Source of the DNA: Bradyrhizobium monzae
GTDB lineage: Bacteria > Pseudomonadota > Alphaproteobacteria > Rhizobiales > Xanthobacteraceae
Direction: 5' to 3'
Assembly (NCBI RefSeq): GCF_021458635.1
Contig: NZ_JAIRDQ010000001.1
Coordinates: 1,240,001-1,304,000, forward strand
Length of the DNA: 64,000 bases
The notes beneath the pieces are model-generated. The model saw only the letters and a list, made by a program, of their open reading frames with translations, was not told the DNA's origin and made no database searches. Made by a program: the position numbers and the translations under genes. Shown here one piece after another: positions 1 through 8,316 of the stretch; position 1 is the stretch's first letter; each line of letters begins with the position of its first letter.

Positions 1-1341
1 GCAATGCGCGGTGACCTGCAGGCGCGTTTCGCGCAGGAGAATATCCGGTGGATCGAGGTCGACCTCACTGAAGCGAGTGGTGCGACGGTCGACTTGCAGG
101 CGCCTGCGCCCGACGACGTCGCGTTCCTGCAATACACCTCCGGTTCGACCTCTGAACCGAAGGGCGTGATGGTCAGCCACGCCAATCTGCTCGCCAATCT
201 CGAGATGATCCGGATCGCGCTCGGCAACACCAGGCAATCGACCTATGTCAATTGGGTGCCGCTCTATCATGACATGGGACTGATCCTGAACGCGCTGCAG
301 GCACTCTATGTCGGGTCGACGTGCGTGTTGATGGCGCCGAACGCGTTCATGCAGCGGCCGCTAGGCTGGCTGCGCGCGATCTCGCATTATCGTGCGGAGG
401 TCGCCTGCGGGCCCAATTTCGGCTTCGACCTCTGCGTCAGCCGCTATCGCGCCGATCAGATGGACGGCGTGGACCTGTCCTCGCTCAGGATCGCGCTCAA
501 CGGCGCAGAACCGGTGCGCGCCGATACCATCGCGCGCTTCATCGAAACATTTGCGCCGTACGGCTTCGATTCTCGCGCGATGTATCCCGCCTATGGCATG
601 GCGGAAGCCACGCTCCTGATTTCCGGCGGCACGCGCGGCGGCGGCCACGTCACCCGCAGCGTCAGCCGCGCCGCGCTTCAGGCCCATGCCGCCGACGCGC
701 CGGCCGATCCCGACGACGCCCAGCTCGTTGTCGGTTGCGGCCACGCGCTGACCGGCGAGCAGATTGCCATTGTCGACCCCGAGCGCCACGTGCGGCTCTC
801 GGCCGACCGCGTCGGCGAAATCTGGGTCAGCGGCGCCAATGTGGCCCTCGCCTACTGGCGCAACGATGCGGCGACGCGCGAAGAACTCAATGCGGAGATC
901 ACGGGCGAGGATGGCCGATGGCTGCGCACCGGCGACCTCGGCTTTCTCGATCAGACGGGCGAATTGTTCGTCACCGGCCGGATCAAGGACCTCATCATCA
1001 TCCGCGGCATCAACCACTATCCGCAGGACATCGAGCACACGGTGCAATCGCAGGACAGCGCCTTGCGCGAGAACTGCGGTGCGGCCTTTTCCGTGCCGGA
1101 CGAAAATGGCGAGGAAAGTCTGGTCATCGTCCAGGAGGTCGAGCGCACCGCCCGCCACACGATCGACACCGCCGAGATCAAGGGCCAGATCCGCGAGGCC
1201 ATCGCCGACGGCCACGAGCTCTCCGCGCGACACATCGCATTGATCCGTCCCGGCGCGCTGCCAAAAACCACCAGCGGCAAGATCCAGCGCAAGCTTGCGC
1301 GCAGGCTCTGGCTCGACGGCGGCTTCGACGAGGTCGGCTGA
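1..1341 (+). CDS. Fatty-acyl-AMP ligase, C-terminal part (start off the left edge)
   Basis: Adenylate-forming enzyme that activates a fatty acid with ATP; FAALs pass the acyl group to an acyl carrier protein rather than to CoA. The frame is open from base 1, so the start lies upstream; about 445 of an expected 570-600 residues are present. Visible motifs are YTSGSTSEPKG (bases 133-165, ATP binding), YGMAEATLLISGG, RTGDLG, IIIRGINHYPQDIE and the C-terminal PKTTSGKIQR with the catalytic Lys. The AEATL and NHYPQDIE forms are typical of FAALs rather than ordinary acyl-CoA ligases. It converges on the next gene with 6 bp between stops, so no intergenic terminator fits there. The partner ACP is not in the window. 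Confidence 0.9.
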   Translation, partial: AMRGDLQARFAQENIRWIEVDLTEASGATVDLQAPAPDDVAFLQYTSGSTSEPKGVMVSHANLLANLEMIRIALGNTRQSTYVNWVPLYHDMGLILNALQALYVGSTCVLMAPNAFMQRPLGWLRAISHYRAEVACGPNFGFDLCVSRYRADQMDGVDLSSLRIALNGAEPVRADTIARFIETFAPYGFDSRAMYPAYGMAEATLLISGGTRGGGHVTRSVSRAALQAHAADAPADPDDAQLVVGCGHALTGEQIAIVDPERHVRLSADRVGEIWVSGANVALAYWRNDAATREELNAEITGEDGRWLRTGDLGFLDQTGELFVTGRIKDLIIIRGINHYPQDIEHTVQSQDSALRENCGAAFSVPDENGEESLVIVQEVERTARHTIDTAEIKGQIREAIADGHELSARHIALIRPGALPKTTSGKIQRKLARRLWLDGGFDEVG

Positions 1342-1347
1342 CCCGGT

Positions 1348-2358
1348 TCAGAAATCGATCTTCGCGCTCTCGCCATCGCGCAGGCTGTCGATGATGCCTT
1401 GCTCGATCCGGCGCGCGAGTTTCGGGCGATAGTGGATGAAATCCGCAAAGTTGCCGCGATCGCGCGTCAGCTCGTTGTCGACACGATAATTGATGAAATT
1501 GCTGCGTGGGCGGCCCGCGATGACGGATTTCAGCGCGGCATCGCAAGCAACGCGCGCCAGCGCCATATCCGTGCCCGATTTCGGCACGGTGGGCGCGAGA
1601 GTCGGCGGCACGATGATGACGATGGGCACGTCGGCCGGCAGCTTCCGGACGATCTCTACCAGCGCAGCGATCTCGGGAAATGTCGCCCGCGTCGCGGCGG
1701 ATGGAGCCGGCGCAGGATCCCGGGGCCAGCCAACCTCCCTGAATTGGCCGGGCGGCCAGATGTCCTCATAGCTGACGAAGCCGTCCGGATTCATCCGCTG
1801 CCGCCAGCCGAGCCCGATGCTGAGCCGCTGAAACGCCTGCTCGATCGCCTGCCAGGAGATCAGCCGCACCGCATAGGTGACGACACTGCTGTCGTAGAGC
1901 CAATAAGGGAACGGAGCGCCCTCCTCCTTCGGCTGCGCATGCACGCACCAGCCGGGATCGGCTGCGATCACCAGTGCGCCGACTCGGCCGTGATTGCGCA
2001 GGAAGAAGTCGAGCACCGCAAGCTGCTCGCGCGGAGCCGAGCCGGTGGTGTAAAGCTGCACGAAGCGCAGGCCCGTCGCGCGGGACAATTCCGCCGGCTC
2101 GATCATCTGCGCCGTCGAGTTGCCGAGGATGGCGGCATTGAAATTCGGGTCTCTGGCCCGGCTCGCGGCCGTGATCTGGGTGAGACGATTGTCGACGCCG
2201 TCGATGCCGAGCAGGCCGAGCTTGCCGCTGTCATAGGGATCGACGACCACCATCAACACCAGCACGAGCACGGCCGCGCCGATCAGCGCGCCCATGCAGG
2301 CGGTGATGCTCCTCCCCCAGCGGGGATCGGTCTCAGAACTTGAAGTAGACGAATTCAT
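1348..2358 (-). CDS. SGNH/GDSL-like membrane-anchored protein beside an MBOAT acyltransferase
   Basis: Predicted 336 residues with one N-terminal membrane segment (about residues 19-39) and a periplasmic domain. I see a GNSTAQM motif in the place of the SGNH nucleophile block and a C-terminal DFIHYRP that fits the Asp-x-x-His block, so I call it SGNH-like. The open frame continues further 5', but an ATG at 2358, overlapping the MBOAT stop by 26 bp, is the most economical start; an ATG at 2304 is a second choice. MBOAT/SGNH pairs commonly O-acylate extracellular glycans (AlgI with AlgX or AlgJ is the best-known example). The acceptor here is unknown. Translational coupling to the MBOAT gene is likely. 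Confidence 0.65.
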   Translation of the reverse strand: MNSSTSSSETDPRWGRSITACMGALIGAAVLVLVLMVVVDPYDSGKLGLLGIDGVDNRLTQITAASRARDPNFNAAILGNSTAQMIEPAELSRATGLRFVQLYTTGSAPREQLAVLDFFLRNHGRVGALVIAADPGWCVHAQPKEEGAPFPYWLYDSSVVTYAVRLISWQAIEQAFQRLSIGLGWRQRMNPDGFVSYEDIWPPGQFREVGWPRDPAPAPSAATRATFPEIAALVEIVRKLPADVPIVIIVPPTLAPTVPKSGTDMALARVACDAALKSVIAGRPRSNFINYRVDNELTRDRGNFADFIHYRPKLARRIEQGIIDSLRDGESAKIDF

Positions 2359-3715
2359 GGAGATCCCGACCACCCATGTGGAGCAGCAAAGCGAAAAGGC
2401 AGATCCCGAGCACACCCGCAAGCCAGGGACTCGGGCGGCGCGTGAAGAACGCGACGATGTCCTGGCTCGCGGGCAACAGGAAGGCGAACATCGGCGCCAC
2501 AATCAGCGGCCAGAGGTGCTTCCCGCGCGCGAGCGGCAGCGGCTGGACGAGCCCGGTAAAGACATGCCAGGCGGCCTCGACCGAGCCGGCGCGAAAGATC
2601 ACCCCGGTCGCCAGCACGAACAGCACGGTCAGAGCCCAGCCGAGCCATGACGGGATGCGTGGGCCATAGCGCCGCCACAACGAACAAACCACCTGAGCAA
2701 CACCGTGCAGCACGCCCCAAAGGACAAAAGCCCAGCTCGCGCCATGCCACAAGCCGCACAGTGCCATGGTGATAAGCATCGCGCCGAAGAACTGCACCGG
2801 CAGAAAGCGCCGCGGCAGGACGCGCTGATTGACCAGCGGATAGAAGACATAGTCGCGCAGGAAAAACATCAGCGTGATGTGCCAGCGCTGCCAGAAATCC
2901 TGGATATTGGTCGAGCGCAGTGGCGCATTGAAATTGTAGGGCAGCTGCACGCCAAACAGCAGCCCGAGGCCGATCGCGATGTCGGAATAGCCGGAGAAGT
3001 CGAACAGGATCTGGAACGAAAAACAGAAGGCGAGCCAGGCGTCGCCGCTTGCAAGTGCTCCGGCCGCCGCCTGCCTGTAAATGGGATCGAGCAGGTGCGC
3101 GATGCTGTCGGCGATCACGACCTTCTGGAACAGGCCGAGCGCGATGAAGCAGATCGCGATGCAGAACTGTCGCTGCCAGCCCGGAACATAGACCTGCCTT
3201 CCGAACTGGTGCATCACCTCCGACCAGCGCGCCAGCGGACCTGCGATCGCCTGCGGGAAGAAGGCGATGTAGAGCGCATAGCGATCGAGCGCGTAGAGCG
3301 GCGCCTTGCCGCGCTTCAGATCGACCAGATACATGATGTGGTGGAAGGTGAAGAAGGAGATGCCGAGCGGCAGCCCGATGTCGAGCGTCGGCAGCGTTGC
3401 ACCCAGCACATGTCCGAGATTGACCAGAATGAAGTTGGCGTATTTGAACAACGCCAGCACGCCGATATCGAGCACGATCACCAGCGTCAGCACCGCCTTC
3501 CACTTCACGCGCCCATAGGCGATCGAGGCGAGCCAGTTGATGAGGATTGAGGCGATCAGGAGCAGGATGAAGGACGGACTGCCCCAGGCGTAGAACGCCA
3601 GCGACAGCGCCACCTGCACGCCAATGCGCAAATGCGGGTAGGGATCGACCAGGCGGTAGATCAGCAATGCCGCCGGCAGGAACACAAGGAGGAAGGGGTA
3701 GTCGTTGAACAGCAT
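2333..3715 (-). CDS. MBOAT family O-acyltransferase (AlgI-like)
   Basis: A 460-residue polytopic inner-membrane protein of the membrane-bound O-acyltransferase family. Key stretches are the QRWHITLMFFLRDYVFYPLV block near residue 300 and CGLWHGASWAFVLWGVLHG near residue 345, which holds the invariant catalytic His. Length matches the AlgI/DltB branch. It is the first gene of a two-gene unit with the SGNH-like protein downstream (26-bp overlap). Family members move acyl groups across the membrane onto polysaccharides, lipids or teichoic acids. The fatty-acyl-AMP ligase facing this pair hints at an ACP-borne acyl donor, but that link is inference. The ATG start is clear. Confidence 0.9.
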   Translation of the reverse strand: MLFNDYPFLLVFLPAALLIYRLVDPYPHLRIGVQVALSLAFYAWGSPSFILLLIASILINWLASIAYGRVKWKAVLTLVIVLDIGVLALFKYANFILVNLGHVLGATLPTLDIGLPLGISFFTFHHIMYLVDLKRGKAPLYALDRYALYIAFFPQAIAGPLARWSEVMHQFGRQVYVPGWQRQFCIAICFIALGLFQKVVIADSIAHLLDPIYRQAAAGALASGDAWLAFCFSFQILFDFSGYSDIAIGLGLLFGVQLPYNFNAPLRSTNIQDFWQRWHITLMFFLRDYVFYPLVNQRVLPRRFLPVQFFGAMLITMALCGLWHGASWAFVLWGVLHGVAQVVCSLWRRYGPRIPSWLGWALTVLFVLATGVIFRAGSVEAAWHVFTGLVQPLPLARGKHLWPLIVAPMFAFLLPASQDIVAFFTRRPSPWLAGVLGICLFALLLHMGGRDLHEFVYFKF

Positions 3716-3753
3716 CGGTTCAGCGCTGCGCCGTCATCGCCGGACGCCGTTCA

Positions 3754-4662
3754 CTAGTTCGTTTCCAGATCGGGCGCTGCATCACCCGGCTGCCGCAGCA
3801 TGCGCCGCGCGATCTTCTCCTTGCTCGGCACCTTGACGTCCCAGGCGAGCCCGAGCGCCTCCAGCGCACGGATGAAGATGAAGCCGGGATCGAACTCGTA
3901 CCAGCGCAGGCCGAAGGCCGCCGAATACGGGAAGGCGTGGTGGTTGTTGTGCCAGCCCTCGCCCCAGGCGAGCCACGCCATCACGCCGAGATTGCGGCTG
4001 TTGTCGTCACGGGTAACGAAGGGCTGCGCGCCAAATGTGTGCATGATGGAGTTGATGGCGGACATGGTCTGCTCGACCACGAACATGCGCACCACGCCGC
4101 CCCACAGCAGGCCCGTCAGCGCGCCCCACAGGCTCATGGTGGCGAGGCCGCCGATCGCGGCCGGCAGCGCCAGGCCGAGCACAACCCAGCTGTAGTAATA
4201 GCTGTTGATGGCGACCAGCCTGCGGTCGGCCATCAGATCCCGCACGTAATGGGCGACGTTGGGATAGTCGTGCGCGATCATCCAGGTCAGATGCGCATGC
4301 AGGAAGCCGCGCAGGCGCCCCAGCATGCCGTCCCCGTGCAGGTGCGGCGAATGCAGATCGCCATCGTGGTCGGATAATTCGTGGTGTCGGCGGTGCATGG
4401 CCGCCCAGGACAGCATCGGACCGCGCCCGGCCATCGATCCCATCACGATCAGGATCGCGCTCATCGCGGTCGAGGTGGCAAAGGCGCGATGGGTGAAGAG
4501 GCGGTGATAGCCGACGGTCAGCCCAAGGCCGGTAATCAGCCAGAAGCCGAAGAACAGGCTGAGCTCGGTCACCCCGATCGGACGGTAGAACAGCAGGCCC
4601 AGCGCAATCAGCACACCGACGAAGGGCAAAACGTCGAAAATGATGAAATGCCGCCGCTGCAT
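3754..4662 (-). CDS. Acyl-CoA/acyl-lipid delta-9-type fatty acid desaturase
   Basis: Membrane di-iron desaturase, 302 residues from the ATG at 4662. All three histidine boxes are visible: HRLFTH, HRRHH and HNNHH, the last inside GEGWHNNHHAFP. There are four hydrophobic segments arranged as in stearoyl-CoA desaturases. The frame stays open upstream to TTG codons at 4713 and 4800; the stretch between 4713 and 4662 (HRIIRSRHFHK) looks protein-like, so a TTG start at 4713 is possible. No strong Shine-Dalgarno decides it. Likely introduces a cis double bond into membrane acyl chains. It is divergent from the glycerophosphodiester phosphodiesterase, with which it shares a roughly 200-bp regulatory gap. 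Confidence 0.88.
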   Translation of the reverse strand: MQRRHFIIFDVLPFVGVLIALGLLFYRPIGVTELSLFFGFWLITGLGLTVGYHRLFTHRAFATSTAMSAILIVMGSMAGRGPMLSWAAMHRRHHELSDHDGDLHSPHLHGDGMLGRLRGFLHAHLTWMIAHDYPNVAHYVRDLMADRRLVAINSYYYSWVVLGLALPAAIGGLATMSLWGALTGLLWGGVVRMFVVEQTMSAINSIMHTFGAQPFVTRDDNSRNLGVMAWLAWGEGWHNNHHAFPYSAAFGLRWYEFDPGFIFIRALEALGLAWDVKVPSKEKIARRMLRQPGDAAPDLETN

Positions 4663-4872
4663 CTTATGAAAATGCCGGCTGCGGATGATGCGGTGATCGC
4701 GTTTCTGTTGCAAGTTCGGGATTCCAAGACGGCGTCTATGAGTACATACCCGGCGGACGAGCGCAACCCAAGCGGCAGCCCCAGGTTTCAACAGGCGCAA
4801 AAGGCTATAAAGCAGACCGGACGCACCCTGCCGCGTTCAAACACTGCCGTTTCCCTTGCCCCCGGAACTGTG

Positions 4873-5856
4873 ATGACGTCACGTACTGCGATATTTTTGA
4901 CTGTGCTGTCCGTTCTCATTCCGGGAAAAGTCATGGCCTTCGATCTCGAGGCGCATCGCGGCGGGCGGGCGCTGATGCCGGAAAATACCCTGCCGGCCTT
5001 TGCCAATGCCCTCTCGATGGGCGTGGACACGCTGGAACTCGATGTCGGCGTGACCGCCGACGGCGAGGTGGTCGTGTCGCATGAGCGCGGGCTCAATCCC
5101 GATCTCGCGAGGGGCGCGAACGGCGCCTATATTGCTGCGCCCGGCACGCCTTTCGTGAAGCTGCGGTTCGTCGATGTCAGGACCTACGAGGTCGGACAAA
5201 TCCGGCCCGACAGCGCCTATGCGAAGCAATTTCCCGATCAGCGCGCCGTGCCGGGGACCCGCATTCCCACGTTGAAGGAGCTGTTCGCGCTGGTGCGCAA
5301 ATCCGGCAACGAACGCGTGCGCTTCAACATCGAGACCAAGATCGATCCGGACCATCCGGATGAATCGCTGGAGCCGCAGGCCTTCGTCGCAAAGCTGCTC
5401 GGGGTGATCGCGGACGAGAAATTTTCCGACCGCGTCATGATCCAGTCGTTCGACTGGCGGACCCTGCTGCTGGTCCAGCAGCAGGCCCCGACAATTCCGA
5501 CCGCTTATCTGACGCTGCAGCGCGGCTCGGCACCGACCATCGCCCTCGACAAGGCCACCAGTTGGACGGCCGGTTACAGCCCGGCCGATCACGCCGGCTC
5601 GCTGCCACGCACGATCAAGGCCGCGGGCGGCGCGGTGTGGTCGCCCTATTTCGGCGACGTGACCGCGGCGCTTGTCGCTGAAGCCCATACGCAGGGATTG
5701 CGCGTGGTGGTCTGGACCGTCAACAAGCCCGACGACATGGCGCGGATGATCGAGATCGGCGTCGACGGCATCATCTCGGACCGGCCGGACCTGTTGCGGC
5801 AGATTGCCGATGACAAGGGAATTGCGCTGCCGCCGCGGACGCCGGTCGAGCCGTAA
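4873..5856 (+). CDS. Exported glycerophosphodiester phosphodiesterase
   Basis: Predicted 327 residues with an N-terminal Sec-type signal peptide (hydrophobic residues about 6-17, likely cleaved after VMA). The mature protein opens with the GDPD signature: AHRGG, then PENTLPAF, ELDVG and VVVSHE, which supply the catalytic His pair and metal ligands. It hydrolyses glycerophosphodiesters to glycerol-3-phosphate and an alcohol, probably in the periplasm. The frame is open upstream, but the ATG at 4873 is chosen because the signal peptide begins there. It ends 8 bp from the convergent MFS/spermidine-synthase-like gene. Confidence 0.92.
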   Translation: MTSRTAIFLTVLSVLIPGKVMAFDLEAHRGGRALMPENTLPAFANALSMGVDTLELDVGVTADGEVVVSHERGLNPDLARGANGAYIAAPGTPFVKLRFVDVRTYEVGQIRPDSAYAKQFPDQRAVPGTRIPTLKELFALVRKSGNERVRFNIETKIDPDHPDESLEPQAFVAKLLGVIADEKFSDRVMIQSFDWRTLLLVQQQAPTIPTAYLTLQRGSAPTIALDKATSWTAGYSPADHAGSLPRTIKAAGGAVWSPYFGDVTAALVAEAHTQGLRVVVWTVNKPDDMARMIEIGVDGIISDRPDLLRQIADDKGIALPPRTPVEP

Positions 5857-5864
5857 GGCTCGCG

Positions 5865-8147
5865 TTACTGCTCCCCGTACCGCAAACGCCGGTACAGCGC
5901 GCCCAGGATGTTGGAATAGTCGTCGGTCCAGACCCGCACCTTCTCGTCCGCGTCGGTCTCCTCCCATTGCTTGGAGGAAGCGAGCTTGCCGACGTCATCA
6001 GCCTCGCGCGCGGAGATGACGACGTCGGTCGAGAAGATGTAATCGGCGTCACGGCCGGAATCCTCGTCGTAGACCCAGCTCTTCAGATCGTTGGCATCGG
6101 CAATGCCGACCACGACGGGCTCGAGGTCGAGATGCCGGTTGGAGACGTGCATCACCACGGCGCCGTGCGGGGCGAGCTTGTCCTTGTAGATCTTCATCGC
6201 CTCTTCGGTCGCGAGATGAATCGGGATCGCATCCGACGAATAAGCGTCGACGATGATGAGGTCGTAGACGCCGTCGGGCTCCCTGGCGAAGGTGAGCCGC
6301 GCATCCCCGATCACCGGCTTCAGGTCCGGCAGGCAGCTCGAGATGTAGCGGAAGTTTTTCGGGTCACGCGCGGCATCCACCATCGACTGGTCGATCTCGA
6401 AGAATTTCCAGTGCTCGCCGGGCTCGGCGGCGCAGGCCAGCGTGCCGGAGCCAACGCCGATCGCCGCGACCTTCAACGGCGCGCCCTTGCGCTCGCGGAT
6501 CGCACTGATGGCCTGACCAATGCCGCCGTCCTTGTGATAATAGGTGATCGGCTCGGGCCGGCCGGTGACTGGCGTGCCGTCATTGTTGAGGAAACGCTCG
6601 GCGCCGTGAATCGTGGTGCCGTGCATCAGCACGTGGAAATAGCCGCCAGGCGTCACCACGATCTTGTGCACCCCGAAGAAGCTGCGGACGGTGGTGACAC
6701 GGCCCTCGTCGGCCGGATAAATCCGCGTCAAGGCCAGCGCCAGCGCCACAGTGGCAAATATCTTCCAGCGATCAGCGTTGACCACGAGCGCCAGCAGCGC
6801 CGCCAGCACGCCGATGGTCGCGGCGATCCAGACGCGGTGATCCTCGAACCAGGTCGAGAGTTCGCCGGTCGTGTAGGACGGCACAACAAGCGCCACCGCG
6901 AGCGCGGCCAGCACCAACCAATACCATCTCGCGATGCCCGCAAAACGCTCGTTCACCGAGGGCCGGCATAGCGCCGCGAGCGCGATCAGGATTGGATATT
7001 CGGCGATCCAGGAGAAGGTGAAGGGCGCAACCAGGCCCGCGAAGAGGCCGCCGACCATGCCGCCGAACGACAGCGCGACATAGAATCCCGTGAGATATTT
7101 CGCTGCGGGGCGCGTCCGCGCCAATTCGCCGTGGCAGGCCATGGCGATGACGAAGAAGCACAATTGATGGCCGCCGAGCGTCAGCAGCAAATTCTGCTCG
7201 CCGCCGAAGGCGAGCAGAAAGATGACGCCCGCGATCGCGACCGGCTGGAGCATCAGCATCCATTTGTGCGGCAACAGCGGCCGCGACTGGAACACCACGA
7301 CCCAGGTCAGGAGGTACAGCGACAGCGGCAGCACCCACAGCAGCGGCGCCGCCGCGACGTCGGTCGAGATATGGGCAGTCACCGCGATGAGCAGTCCTGA
7401 CGGCACTGCGGCGAGGAAGATCCAGCGCACCCGTGTCACGATGCTTGGCGGCGGCGCATTCACCTCCTCCGCCTGGACATCAGTCACTGCCAGCTTCGGC
7501 GAGCGCAGCAACAACACGCCGCAGGCGGCTATCAGCAGGATCAAAAGGCCATAGCCGCCGGTCCAGAGCCGGTTCTGCGTGTGCAGCGTGAAGATCGGCT
7601 CCAGCAGGAACGGATAGGACAACAGCGCGAGGAAGCTGCCGATGTTGGAGGAGGCATACAGGAAATAAGGATCGCGGCCATCAGGATGGCCGGTGCGGAC
7701 GAACCAGGCCTGCAGCAGCGGATTGTTGGCGGCGAGCGCGAAGAACGGCAGGCCGATCGACATCACGAACAGGCCGAGCAACCAGAACGCATAGCCTGTG
7801 CTGGGCGGCTCGCCATAGGCGCTGGCAATGCCGAGCGGCAGTGTCACGAAAGCCGTGATCAGCAGCACCAGATGCACCACGACCGGGACCACGCGGTTCT
7901 TGATCTGCATCAGGAGATGCGCGTAGGCATAGCCCGCCAGCAGCAGCGACTGGAAGAACACCATCGCCACCGACCACACCGCCGGCGAGCCGCCGAGCCG
8001 CGGCAGCACCATTTTCGTGAACAGCGGCTGCACCGAGAACAGCAGAAGCGCACTGACGAAGATCGCGGCGGTGTAGACCGTCAGCAGCAGCCGGTTGCGC
8101 GACGAGGATGGCAGCTCCGTGGCGGCGGGTTGCACGATCGAATCCAT
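5865..8147 (-). CDS. Fused MFS-like transporter / spermidine-synthase-like protein
   Basis: A 760-residue two-part protein. Residues about 20-500 are highly hydrophobic with roughly a dozen membrane segments. Residues about 540-750 form a soluble domain like aminopropyltransferases, with the cofactor-binding AAIGVGSGTLA loop, the acidic end FFEIDQSM and a DAYSSDAIPIHL block. Such fusions are annotated as fused MFS/spermidine synthase; whether they make polyamines is not established, and the soluble domain could methylate or aminopropylate another substrate at the membrane. The start is supported by ATG with GGAG 7 bp upstream (8145-8154 region). Confidence 0.82.
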   Translation of the reverse strand: MDSIVQPAATELPSSSRNRLLLTVYTAAIFVSALLLFSVQPLFTKMVLPRLGGSPAVWSVAMVFFQSLLLAGYAYAHLLMQIKNRVVPVVVHLVLLITAFVTLPLGIASAYGEPPSTGYAFWLLGLFVMSIGLPFFALAANNPLLQAWFVRTGHPDGRDPYFLYASSNIGSFLALLSYPFLLEPIFTLHTQNRLWTGGYGLLILLIAACGVLLLRSPKLAVTDVQAEEVNAPPPSIVTRVRWIFLAAVPSGLLIAVTAHISTDVAAAPLLWVLPLSLYLLTWVVVFQSRPLLPHKWMLMLQPVAIAGVIFLLAFGGEQNLLLTLGGHQLCFFVIAMACHGELARTRPAAKYLTGFYVALSFGGMVGGLFAGLVAPFTFSWIAEYPILIALAALCRPSVNERFAGIARWYWLVLAALAVALVVPSYTTGELSTWFEDHRVWIAATIGVLAALLALVVNADRWKIFATVALALALTRIYPADEGRVTTVRSFFGVHKIVVTPGGYFHVLMHGTTIHGAERFLNNDGTPVTGRPEPITYYHKDGGIGQAISAIRERKGAPLKVAAIGVGSGTLACAAEPGEHWKFFEIDQSMVDAARDPKNFRYISSCLPDLKPVIGDARLTFAREPDGVYDLIIVDAYSSDAIPIHLATEEAMKIYKDKLAPHGAVVMHVSNRHLDLEPVVVGIADANDLKSWVYDEDSGRDADYIFSTDVVISAREADDVGKLASSKQWEETDADEKVRVWTDDYSNILGALYRRLRYGEQ

Positions 8148-8316
8148 GGGAGCTCCGGCTTATCTCCGGCGGGCGCCGGGCGCGCGCAATGGAGCACACC
8201 GCGGCTGAACGGGCAATAAATGCTCTCGTGATGTTGCAGGGAGGAATGCTTGATATACAGGTGTTACTTCGGATCAGGTCCGACGGACCATCCCCAATGG
8301 AACAGCTCGAGCTTTC

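Noticed and set aside
361..1233. Long minus-strand open frame inside the acyl-AMP ligase gene
   Set aside because: GC-rich coding sequence produces long antisense frames; the plus frame has all family motifs.
2705..3550. Long plus-strand frame within the MBOAT gene
   Set aside because: Shadow frame of the MBOAT gene, which has conserved motifs.
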